The notes beneath the pieces are model-generated. The model was given only the letters and a program-made list of their open reading frames with translations. It searched no databases and was not told where the DNA came from. From the NCBI RefSeq assembly GCF_014645735.1, contig NZ_BMMH01000014.1:89224-153223 (forward strand): DNA of 64,000 nt, written 5' to 3'. Source of the DNA: Nocardia jinanensis (lineage in GTDB: Bacteria > Actinomycetota > Actinomycetes > Mycobacteriales > Mycobacteriaceae). The translations under genes were made by a program, and so were the position numbers. Shown here piece after piece: positions 51,317 through 61,069 of this stretch. Each line of letters starts with the position of its first letter. Position 1 is the first letter of the stretch.

Positions 51317-52120
51317 TCAGCCGCCGAGCTTCTTGTAGAACGCACCCGCGATCGGCGCGGTGACCGCCCGGGGACCGTAGTTGCCCGCTGTGCTCATACC
51401 CTTGCCGATCAGGCCCGGTACCACCCGCATCTTGTTACGGGCGAGTGCGTCGATCGAGATGCGGGCCGTGTACTCGGAGGACACCCACAGGAAGTCCGGG
51501 ACCATCCGGTCGATCAGGGAGGCATCGGCGGGGTCGGGTGTTTCGGTGCGTACGGGCCCCGGGGCGAGCAGGGTGATGTGCACGCCGGAACCCTTCAGCT
51601 CACCTCGCAGGGATTCGGCGAAGGTGTTGGCGAACGCTTTGCTCGCCGCATAGGTGGCGTTGTTCGGGATGGGCATGTTCCCGGCCGCGGAACCGCTGAC
51701 CAGGATGCCCCCGGCGCGCCGCGCCAGCATCGCGGGCAGGACGGCCAGGGTCAGATCGTGGACTGCGACGGCGTTCAGCTCCAGCTGATCGCGTTCGTAG
51801 GCCGGATCGAGGTCGGCGACCGGCCCGAAGGTCGCGATACCCGCGTTGTTGCAGAGGATGGAGATATCGCGCCCGGCGAGCTCAGCGGTGAGCGGCGCGC
51901 GCTGTTCCCGGTTCGCGAGGTCGACGGCGCGGACCTCGGCGGTGATGCCGTGCTCGCGGGTCAGCCGACCGGCCAGCTCGTCGAGGATCTCGCCGCGGCG
52001 CGCGATGAGGATGAGCGAATGACCCCGCCGGGCCAGTTCGGCGGCCAGTGCGGTTCCGATTCCGGACGAAGCTCCGGTGACCACGGCGCGGCTGTCCGCG
52101 GTAGGCGAAGGCAAACCCAT
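51317..52120 (-). CDS. cmrA: CmrA-like short-chain dehydrogenase, mycolate reductase
   Basis: A 267-residue SDR with cofactor motif VVTGASSGIG, NNAG, catalytic Ser in VSGSAAG and YAASK. Long stretches match M. tuberculosis Rv2509 as I recall it (NAVAVHDLTLAVLP, ATYAASKAF, KMRVVPGL). CmrA reduces the beta-keto mycolate after Pks13 condensation, the last step of mycolic acid synthesis, so it marks a mycolate producer. The ATG at 52120 has TAAGGT seven bases upstream, implying a leaderless mRNA. Confidence 0.93.
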   Translation of the reverse strand: MGLPSPTADSRAVVTGASSGIGTALAAELARRGHSLILIARRGEILDELAGRLTREHGITAEVRAVDLANREQRAPLTAELAGRDISILCNNAGIATFGPVADLDPAYERDQLELNAVAVHDLTLAVLPAMLARRAGGILVSGSAAGNMPIPNNATYAASKAFANTFAESLRGELKGSGVHITLLAPGPVRTETPDPADASLIDRMVPDFLWVSSEYTARISIDALARNKMRVVPGLIGKGMSTAGNYGPRAVTAPIAGAFYKKLGG

Positions 52121-52127
52121 TCCCGAC

Positions 52128-52133
52128 ACCTTA
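52128..52133 (-). promoter_or_regulatory. -10 element of a leaderless promoter (cmrA)
   Basis: TAAGGT on the minus strand ends seven bases before the ATG at 52120. Confidence 0.5.
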
Positions 52134-52241
52134 GAGGGCACTGCCGGGCGTAGCCCGCCCGCCGGGATTGTGTGTTTGGGGCTCGTTCCACGGGGTACAC
52201 CCACTCCGACTGGCCCGAACAGCTCAGTCGGGTGGGTGGAG

Positions 52242-52315
52242 CGCCCCCGGCAGGAATCGAACCTGCGACCTAGGGATTAGAAGGCCCTTGCTCTATCCAA
52301 CTGAGCTACGGAGGC
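52242..52315 (-). tRNA. tRNA-Arg (anticodon TCT)
   Basis: A 74-base cloverleaf. Acceptor GCCTCCG pairs with CGGGGGC (one wobble), the D arm is normal, and the anticodon loop CTTCTAA gives TCT. The T loop is TTCGATT. CCA is not encoded. Confidence 0.95.
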
Positions 52316-52437
52316 AGTGGTTCCACCATGGCGGACAACGGCCGCGCTGTCCAGCTGAAAAGTGTAGCGATCGACCGGATCGTTTGTTTTGGGCTGCCCG
52401 GAAACAGCCCCGGCGGGCCGGATAGCGCCCACCGAAC

Positions 52438-52443
52438 TACTCT
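52438..52443 (+). promoter_or_regulatory. -10 element of a leaderless promoter (CopD-CtaG gene)
   Basis: TACTCT ends seven bases before the ATG at 52451. Confidence 0.5.
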
Positions 52444-52450
52444 CGAACCT

Positions 52451-54490
52451 ATGTCGTCAGCGCAGGCCCCCGCCGCCGAACTCGTTATCGAGGCCGGTCG
52501 GCCCGGCGGTTCGGCGGCTGTTGCGGCCGTGCTCACCGTACTCGCCGCGGCGCTCGCGGCGGTGGTGTCGATGCTGGTGGTGGGCTTGTCGGCAGCCCAG
52601 GCGCTGAGTCTGCTGGGTATTCCGGACCCCGGCCCGCTGACCACCTACGGGCTGCCCGCGATCCGGGCACTGGCGGATCTTTTCGCGGCGTTCACCGTGG
52701 GGTCGCTGCTGTTCGCGGCCTTCCTGATGCCTCCGCAGCGCGGCGGGCTCTTCGACGCCGGTGGCTACCGGGCGGTGCGCCGGGCCTCGAGCCTGGCTGT
52801 GGCATGGGCGGTGAGCGCCGCCCTGCTCGTACCGCTGACCGTGTCCGACAGCACCGGCCGCCCGGTCACCGAGATCCTCGCTCCCCAGGACCTGTGGGGC
52901 GTCGCCGATGAGATCGAACTGGCCGGCACCTGGCGGCTGACCGCGATCGCGGCGCTGGTACTGGCGATCGCCTGCCGGCTCGTCCTGCGCTGGGGCTGGA
53001 CGCCGGTGTTGTTCGCGGGCTCGGTCGCGGTGCTGATGCCGCTGGCACTGACCGGGCATTCCGCGTCCGGGGGCGCCCACGATGTAGCCACCAACAGCCT
53101 GATCCTGCATCTGATCGCCGCGGCGGTCTGGGTCGGCGGACTCGCCGCGCTGCTCGTGCACGCGCTGCGCGACGGTACCCATACAGCCCTGGCGGCCCGG
53201 CGATTCTCCGCGGTGGCCCTGGTGTCCTTCGTGGTACTGGCGATCAGCGGCGTGGCCAACTCCTGGGTGCGGGTGCCGGCGGACGAACTGTTCACCAGTA
53301 CCTATGGGCGGCTCGTGCTGGCCAAGGCCGCCGCGTTGGTGGCTCTCGGGGTGCTCGGCTGGTTCCAGCGGCGGGCGGCGCTCCCGGCGCTGGCCGCCGA
53401 CCCGGACGACCGGCGGGCGCTGGCCCGGTTCGCGAGTGTGGAGCTGCTGGTCTTCGCCGCGACCATGGGCCTGGCGGCCGGTCTCGGACGTACGCCGCCA
53501 CCGGCTCCGACCAGCGTGCCCACCCCGATGGAGGTCGAGCTCGGCTACAACCTCGATGGGCCACCCACCGTGGCGCGATTGCTCTTCGACTGGCGTTTCG
53601 ACCTGATTTTCGGCACGCTCGCCATTGTGCTGGCGGTGCTGTATCTGCTGGGCGTCCGGCGGTTGCGGGCGCGCGGTGATGTCTGGCCGATCGGCCGGAC
53701 CGCCGCGTGGCTGCTCGGCTGTGCCGTACTGCTGTTCACGACCTCGTCGGGCGTCGGCCGGTACGCGCCCGCCATGTTCAGCGTGCACATGGGCGCGCAT
53801 ATGGCCCTGTCGATGCTGGTACCGATCCTGCTGGCGCTGGGCGGCGTGGTGACGCTCGCGCTGCGTGCGCTACCACCGGCCGGCCGCGACGGTGTTCCCG
53901 GCCCACGGGAGTGGATCCTCGCGGCCGTGCACAACCCGGTCTCCCGCTTTCTCACCCATCCGATCGTGGCTTCGTTGCTCTTCGTGGCCGGTTTCTATGC
54001 CCTGTATCTGGGCGGGATCTTCGACACCTATGCCGATTCCCATGCCGCGCACCTGCTGATGAACCTGCACTTCCTGCTCAGCGGATACCTCTTCTACTGG
54101 GTGGTGATCGGGATCGACCCGAAACCGCGCCGGGTGGAGCCGCTCACCAGACTGGCCATGGTGTTCGGATCACTACCGTTCCACGCTTTCTTCGGTGTCG
54201 TGCTGATGGGTATGAGCACGGTGCTCGCCGGCTGGTTCTATCGCAGTCTCGGCCTGGGCTGGCACGTCGATCTGCTGGGCGATCAGCGCACCGGTGGGAG
54301 TCTGGCGTGGGCGACCGGTGAGATCCCGCTGGTCCTGGTGATGCTGGCGCTGCTGATCCAATGGTCGCGCAGTGATGCGCGGCTGGCCCGGCGTACCGAC
54401 CGCGCCGCGGAACGCGACGACAACGCGGAACTCGCCGCGCACAATGCCATGTTCGCCGAATTGGCCAAGCGAGATCGGGCAAGTAGGTAG
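52451..54490 (+). CDS. CopD-CtaG fusion membrane protein (copper/cytochrome oxidase assembly)
   Basis: A 679-residue membrane protein with about fourteen spans. The N-terminal half resembles the CopD copper-resistance domain (LILHLIAAAVWVGGLAALLVHAL with His). The C-terminal half is a Caa3-type CtaG domain (MFSVHMGAHMALSMLVPILLALGG, HLLMNLHFLLSGYLFYW), with several membrane His and Met residues suited to Cu(I). The fusion is typical of actinobacteria (Rv0102 type) and probably moves or inserts copper for cytochrome c oxidase. The stop is directly followed by the next ATG. Confidence 0.9.
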   Translation: MSSAQAPAAELVIEAGRPGGSAAVAAVLTVLAAALAAVVSMLVVGLSAAQALSLLGIPDPGPLTTYGLPAIRALADLFAAFTVGSLLFAAFLMPPQRGGLFDAGGYRAVRRASSLAVAWAVSAALLVPLTVSDSTGRPVTEILAPQDLWGVADEIELAGTWRLTAIAALVLAIACRLVLRWGWTPVLFAGSVAVLMPLALTGHSASGGAHDVATNSLILHLIAAAVWVGGLAALLVHALRDGTHTALAARRFSAVALVSFVVLAISGVANSWVRVPADELFTSTYGRLVLAKAAALVALGVLGWFQRRAALPALAADPDDRRALARFASVELLVFAATMGLAAGLGRTPPPAPTSVPTPMEVELGYNLDGPPTVARLLFDWRFDLIFGTLAIVLAVLYLLGVRRLRARGDVWPIGRTAAWLLGCAVLLFTTSSGVGRYAPAMFSVHMGAHMALSMLVPILLALGGVVTLALRALPPAGRDGVPGPREWILAAVHNPVSRFLTHPIVASLLFVAGFYALYLGGIFDTYADSHAAHLLMNLHFLLSGYLFYWVVIGIDPKPRRVEPLTRLAMVFGSLPFHAFFGVVLMGMSTVLAGWFYRSLGLGWHVDLLGDQRTGGSLAWATGEIPLVLVMLALLIQWSRSDARLARRTDRAAERDDNAELAAHNAMFAELAKRDRASR

Positions 54491-55459
54491 ATGACCGAGC
54501 AGAAAATCCCGCTGACACCTGTGCCACCGCTCCGGCGTATCTACCGCTCGGATGTGCGGGCGGCGCGTCGGCGCCTGACCGGCCGTATTCGCAAGACTCC
54601 GGTCTTCCACACCGCCGTCCCGGGGCCTTCCGGCCCCGTCCCGGTCACCCTGAAGCTCGAGTATCTACAGCACGGTGGCACTTTCAAGGTGCGCGGCAGC
54701 TACAACGCACTGCTGTCGGAACGAGTATGTCCCGAGCACGTCGTGATCGCCTCGGGCGGAAACGCGGGGATCGCGGCGGCGCTGGCCGCGGCCGGGATGG
54801 GCAAGACCTGCACGGTCGTCGTCCCGGAGTCGGCACCGCACACCAAAGTCGCCGCCATGTGGTCGCACGGTGCCGAGGTGCGCTGGCACGGAACCACGTA
54901 CGCCGAAGCCTACGATCACGCCTGCGAGATCACCGCCGAACGGGGTGCACTGCAACTGCACGCCTACGACCTGCCGGCCGTCGTGGCCGGGGCCGGGGTG
55001 ATCGAACTGGAGATCGAGGAGCAGGTGCGGGGGCGGCCGCCGATCCTCGTGGCTGTCGGCGGCGGCGGACTGATCGGCGGGATCGCGGCGGCCGGCGGGC
55101 GGCGTCGTGAGATCGTGGGCGTCGAACCCGAGGGGATTCCGACCCTGAACTCCGCGCTGGCCGCCGGGAAGCCGGTGGATGTGGAAATTTCCAGCATCAC
55201 GGCAGACGCCTTGGGCGCGTCGCGGATCGGCGAGATCGCCCTCGACGTGGCCCGGCGCTACGGTGTGCGGTCCGCGTTGGTGACCGACGATGTGATCACC
55301 GACGCGCGGGACTATCTGTGGCGCGAGTTCCGTATCGTCGTGGAGCTGGCGGGCGCGGTGGCGCTGGCGGCGATCCTGAGCGGTGCCTATGTACCGCGTG
55401 AGGGGGAGCGGCCGGTGGTGGTGCTCTGTGGTGCGAACACCGAACTGCCGGTGCTCTGA
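54491..55459 (+). CDS. threonine/serine dehydratase-like PLP enzyme
   Basis: A 322-residue fold-type II PLP enzyme. The Schiff-base Lys is in GGTFKVRGSYNA, the Asn loop is SGGNAGIA and the phosphate loop is GGGGLIGG. Close relatives deaminate threonine or serine to 2-oxo acids; there is no regulatory ACT domain, so it is the catabolic or broad type. The ATG follows the stop of the CopD-CtaG gene with no gap, so the two are co-translated although functionally unrelated. Confidence 0.9.
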   Translation: MTEQKIPLTPVPPLRRIYRSDVRAARRRLTGRIRKTPVFHTAVPGPSGPVPVTLKLEYLQHGGTFKVRGSYNALLSERVCPEHVVIASGGNAGIAAALAAAGMGKTCTVVVPESAPHTKVAAMWSHGAEVRWHGTTYAEAYDHACEITAERGALQLHAYDLPAVVAGAGVIELEIEEQVRGRPPILVAVGGGGLIGGIAAAGGRRREIVGVEPEGIPTLNSALAAGKPVDVEISSITADALGASRIGEIALDVARRYGVRSALVTDDVITDARDYLWREFRIVVELAGAVALAAILSGAYVPREGERPVVVLCGANTELPVL

Positions 55460-55825
55460 CGGGTTGTTCCGCCCGGTGACCGATGGCCGGTGTCGGGCGC
55501 GCGCTGTGCTTTCACGGGGTCGGTACCGCCGGTCGGCGATCGCCGGGGCACTCCGTCCGGACGGCTGAGGACCTGGCCGGGAACCGGCCGTGCCAGGGCC
55601 GTGCGGCGACTCGTTCGTGCGGGTACCGACTCTCCGGCGCGATGAACCGGGTCCAGCAGGGACCGGCCGGCGGCCGGGTTTCCTGGCTGCGGCGTCGACC
55701 CCTGGCGACCTGGAATGTGGAGCATCGGGCGGCAGTTCCCGGTATGTCCGTTTCCCCCTGGTGAAGTCGAGGGAGATCACACCGTCCGCCGGTCGCCGGC
55801 TCCTGCGGGGCGGGGGCCGGGTGCT
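55460..55825. other. intergenic region, no gene seen
   Basis: 366 GC-rich bases before the LAL regulator. Frames on both strands are open by composition only. The only element I accept is the promoter hexamer at its right edge. Confidence 0.45.
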
Positions 55826-55831
55826 TAGACT
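55826..55831 (+). promoter_or_regulatory. -10 element of a leaderless promoter (LAL regulator)
   Basis: TAGACT ends seven bases before the GTG at 55839. Confidence 0.5.
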
Positions 55832-55838
55832 TGTGCGG

Positions 55839-58619
55839 GTGCAGCAATCTCTCGCGACAGTGTTCGTCGGTCGCGAGGCCGAGGTCGAGGCCCTGGTCTC
55901 GTGCGGACGTTCCGCAGTGGCGGGACGCGGGGCCGTAGTGCTGGTGGAAGGCGAAGCCGGAATCGGTAAGACGACGCTGCTGGGTGCCGCCGCCCAACAG
56001 TTCTCGCAACTCGGGCTGCAGGTGCGCGCCAGTGCGGCAAGGGAACTCCAACAGGATGTGCCGTTCGCGGCGATGGCGGGGTGGCTCGTGACCGGGGAGG
56101 TGCGGCCGGGCGCCGATTCCGATCCGATCCGGATGCTGCTCGATGGTGCGGACCAGGCCGGGGACGCCGCGGCCACGCACGAATTCGCACTCGCCGAACT
56201 ATTACTCGAACAAATCAGCGCCTGGTGCGCCGACCAGCCTGTCGCACTGATGCTCGACGATGTCCACTGGGCGGACCGGTCCAGTCTGGCCGTGCTGCAC
56301 CGGCTGTCCATCCTCGCCGAACGGCTGCCGCTGGTCCTGGTGCTCGCGACCCGTCCCTTCACCGCGGACCCGGCCTTCGCGGTGTTGACGGCCACGTTGA
56401 CCGCCCGCGCGGCCTCTACCATCCGGCTCGGCGCGCTGCCCGACGCGGCGGCGGCGACCATGGTGCGGGAGATGATGGGCTCGGCGCCACCACCGGCACT
56501 GCTGCGCCAGGTCGCAGGCGCGTACGGTCATCCGCTGCACATCACGGAGCTGGTCGCCACCTCGCTGCTGGATCCCGTCGGCGAGAGGTCCGATACCGCT
56601 GCCCGGCCGGCCGGATCACTGGCCGAAGCGATCTGGCGCCGGGTCGAGTCGCTGTCGCGTTCGACGCGCGACCTGCTGCCCATGGCCGCCGCGCTGGGAC
56701 CGAAGGTCGACGTCTCGGAACTGGCCGCCGTCCTGGACGGCCACCTCATGGAAGTGTGGAGCGCGGTCACCGAGGCGACGGAGGCCGGACTGCTCACCAT
56801 GGTCGATTCCGAAATCGTCTTCCGGCACGACCTCATCCGCCACGTCCTGGCGGACCGGTTGCCGACATCGCTGCGTTCGGATCTGCTGCGCCGCGCCGGG
56901 CTGGTCCTGCAGACGACGGGCGCACCGATAGAACGCATTGCCTACTATCTGACGATCGGGGGACGGGAGCTCGACTCGGCGAGTCTGCAATGGCTGCTCT
57001 CGGTTTCCGATGCGCTGATCGTGCGCGCCCCGGAACTGGCGATGCGGCTGCTGACCCGGATAGTCGATACCGGCGGGCTCGATACGGCGACGCGTGCGGG
57101 ACTGATCCGGATGCGGACCCGCGCACTGCTGTGGAACGGCCGGGCCGAACAGGCCGAGGCCACACTGCGGGTCGCGTTGCGGCACCGGCCCGAGCACGCC
57201 GACGACCCGGGACTGCGCTGGCTGCTCGCCCATGTGTGCCACGCCCAGGGGCGATTGGCCGAGGCGGTCGAAGTCGCCGAGACCGCGCTGAGCACTTTGG
57301 ATCTCAGCGACTCCGATGCGGCCCGCTTCCTGGGGTTGTGCGCCCTGGACAATTTCTTCCTGGAACGGTTCGCCGCGGCCGAACAGGCGGGCCGGCGCGC
57401 GGTCGATCTGGGCCGGCAGTCGGACAACTCTCTTGCCACCGGATACGGGCTGATGGCGCTCGGTGCGGTGCGCTACACCCAGGGATATCTCGCCGAGGCG
57501 GTGGAGATCAGCACCGAGTCCCTGACCGTACTGGAGGACGGGGCCGGATCGGATCAGATCGATCCGTACGTGCTCTACGCGCACTGTCTCATCGAGCTCG
57601 ACCGGCCGGCCGCGGCCCTGGAGGCACTGGAAACCGCCATCGGGCACAATCGCCGGACACGAGGGGTCTACCTGGCTCCCAACCTCATGGCCGAAGCGCG
57701 GCTGTTCTTGCTGAACGGCCGCTGGGACGAAGCGATAGAGGCCTGCCGGGCATGTCTGGAGGTGCCCGATGTGCTCGGTTACGCGCCGGTCGCCCACAGT
57801 GTGATGGCGCTGATCGGGCTCCACCGCGGCGCGCCTCCGCCCGGCGACGCGCTCGACCCGGACGATCGCCTGGGGACCGCGGGCTACGGGTACATGCATC
57901 CGTGGGTAACGGCCCTCGTACACGAGACCCATGGGAACCCGGTCCCGGCGCTGCGACTGTTGCTCGAGACCTACGAGGACCTGGCCGGTGGTATGAGCGC
58001 CTCGACCCTGCACTACATACTTCCCGATATCGCCCGCCTGGCCTTCGACGCAGGTGACGAGGAGGCCATGGGCGTAGCGTGGGCGGCGGCCGAGGAACTG
58101 GTGTCGAAGCAGTCGACCGCGTCCCGATCCGGGATCGCGCAGCTGTGCCGCGGGCTGGCCGAGAAGGACCCGGACGCGATCTTCGCCGCGGCGCGTGAGT
58201 TCGCCCGCTGTGATTGGCCGCTCTACGAGGCGCAGGCCTATGAGGATGGCGCGATAGTACTTGCCGCGGGCGATCGCGGCGCCGACGCGCGGGACGCCCT
58301 GGAGTCCGCCGTACAGCTGTATACCCGGCTGGGCGCATCGTGGGATATCGCCCGGGCGGTGGCCCGGGTCCGCCGCTACGGCATCCGGCGGGGCGTGCGC
58401 GGGCCGCGGAATCGCCCGAAAACGGGCTGGGCATCGCTGACCGAGACCGAGCGCGCCGTGGCCGTCCAAGTGGCCGACGGCTGCTCGAACGCCGATATCG
58501 CGGCGCAGATGTTCCTGTCGCGCCGGACCGTCCAATCACATGTATCCAGCATTCTCGCCAAACTCGGAGTCCGCTCACGCCGGGAGATCGCCGCGTCCAG
58601 GCCGTCCGCCACCCGGTGA
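55839..58619 (+). CDS. LuxR-type regulator of the LAL class (ATPase plus HTH)
   Basis: A 926-residue protein. An N-terminal AAA/NACHT-like ATPase has Walker A GEAGIGKT (38-45) and Walker B LMLDDVHWAD (about 134-143). A long helical TPR-like middle follows, and the C-terminal ~65 residues are a LuxR helix-turn-helix (LTETERAVAVQVADGCSNADIAAQMFLSRRTVQSHV, split here: NADIAAQMFLSRRTVQSHV is the recognition part). LAL proteins of this size activate catabolic or secondary-metabolite genes, often distant. GTG 55833 is an alternative start; GTG 55839 is exactly seven bases from the hexamer. Confidence 0.92.
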   Translation: MQQSLATVFVGREAEVEALVSCGRSAVAGRGAVVLVEGEAGIGKTTLLGAAAQQFSQLGLQVRASAARELQQDVPFAAMAGWLVTGEVRPGADSDPIRMLLDGADQAGDAAATHEFALAELLLEQISAWCADQPVALMLDDVHWADRSSLAVLHRLSILAERLPLVLVLATRPFTADPAFAVLTATLTARAASTIRLGALPDAAAATMVREMMGSAPPPALLRQVAGAYGHPLHITELVATSLLDPVGERSDTAARPAGSLAEAIWRRVESLSRSTRDLLPMAAALGPKVDVSELAAVLDGHLMEVWSAVTEATEAGLLTMVDSEIVFRHDLIRHVLADRLPTSLRSDLLRRAGLVLQTTGAPIERIAYYLTIGGRELDSASLQWLLSVSDALIVRAPELAMRLLTRIVDTGGLDTATRAGLIRMRTRALLWNGRAEQAEATLRVALRHRPEHADDPGLRWLLAHVCHAQGRLAEAVEVAETALSTLDLSDSDAARFLGLCALDNFFLERFAAAEQAGRRAVDLGRQSDNSLATGYGLMALGAVRYTQGYLAEAVEISTESLTVLEDGAGSDQIDPYVLYAHCLIELDRPAAALEALETAIGHNRRTRGVYLAPNLMAEARLFLLNGRWDEAIEACRACLEVPDVLGYAPVAHSVMALIGLHRGAPPPGDALDPDDRLGTAGYGYMHPWVTALVHETHGNPVPALRLLLETYEDLAGGMSASTLHYILPDIARLAFDAGDEEAMGVAWAAAEELVSKQSTASRSGIAQLCRGLAEKDPDAIFAAAREFARCDWPLYEAQAYEDGAIVLAAGDRGADARDALESAVQLYTRLGASWDIARAVARVRRYGIRRGVRGPRNRPKTGWASLTETERAVAVQVADGCSNADIAAQMFLSRRTVQSHVSSILAKLGVRSRREIAASRPSATR

Positions 58620-58763
58620 ACCCGCGAAACGGGTCCCCGCTTCATCCACAGGTTCACCGCTCCGCCGGAGTTGTCCACAGATTCGGTACACACCCTCCAT
58701 GGCGCCGCCCGGCGGATGACGATGAACACGTTCGGCGACCGCCGGGCGAACGGAGGGGTGGAA

Positions 58764-59264
58764 ATGTACGAAGCAGTGGCGACCGTGGTCGGTACCGTGG
58801 TGACCGAGCCCGTGAAACGCGACCTGCCCAGCGGTGAGCAGATGGTGAGTTTCCGGTTGGCGAGTACCGCGCGGCGGCTCGATCGCGAAACCGGTGAATG
58901 GGTGGACAACGGGGCCCTGTTCCTCACCGTGAGCTGCTGGCGGCGGCTCGTGGAGGGCGTGGACGCATCGATCCACCGGGGCGATCCGGTGATCGTGCAG
59001 GGGCAACTCCGGTCCAACGAATACCGCACCCGGGACGGGGCCGAGCGGCGTGATCTGGAGATGCGGGCGCATACTCTGGGGCCGGACCTCACCCGCTGCA
59101 CCGCACGGGTGGAGCGTCGGCGGGCCGGGCACCCGGCCGCGACCGGGAATATTTCCGCCGGTCCGGGCGCTGCGTCTGCCGAAACGGGGGCGGCGGGGGA
59201 ACAGGACGATCCAATGGTGGAGCAGTCGGCGCGCGACGATGTGCCCGTGAACGCCGACGTGTGA
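58764..59264 (+). CDS. single-stranded DNA-binding protein-like (Rv2478c type)
   Basis: A 166-residue protein with one OB-fold (residues 1-110: ATVVGTVVTEPVKRDLPSGE, FLTVSCWRRL, VIVQGQLRSNEY) and a disordered, acidic tail that lacks the classic DDDIPF tip of housekeeping Ssb. It matches the second Ssb-like protein of mycobacteria, found next to the EttA gene as here. GGAGGGG is about seven bases before the ATG; upstream in-frame ATGs lack such a site. A role in recombination or stress DNA repair is a family-based guess. Confidence 0.88.
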   Translation: MYEAVATVVGTVVTEPVKRDLPSGEQMVSFRLASTARRLDRETGEWVDNGALFLTVSCWRRLVEGVDASIHRGDPVIVQGQLRSNEYRTRDGAERRDLEMRAHTLGPDLTRCTARVERRRAGHPAATGNISAGPGAASAETGAAGEQDDPMVEQSARDDVPVNADV

Positions 59265-59286
59265 AACCGCATCGATGTTTGACGGA

Positions 59287-59292
59287 TAGGGT
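59287..59292 (+). promoter_or_regulatory. -10 element of a leaderless promoter (ettA)
   Basis: TAGGGT ends seven bases before the ATG at 59300. An in-frame GTG at 59261 would lie upstream of this transcription start. Confidence 0.6.
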
Positions 59293-59299
59293 GATCGCT

Positions 59300-60976
<1,677 letters not shown>

Positions 60977-61069
60977 CGCTGCGGGACTTTTCCCGCTGCC
61001 CGCGTTCGGGTCTACCCTCGGGATCGGTGTCGGTGTGTCCGAGCAAAACCGCATTCAAGGGAGTGGGAA

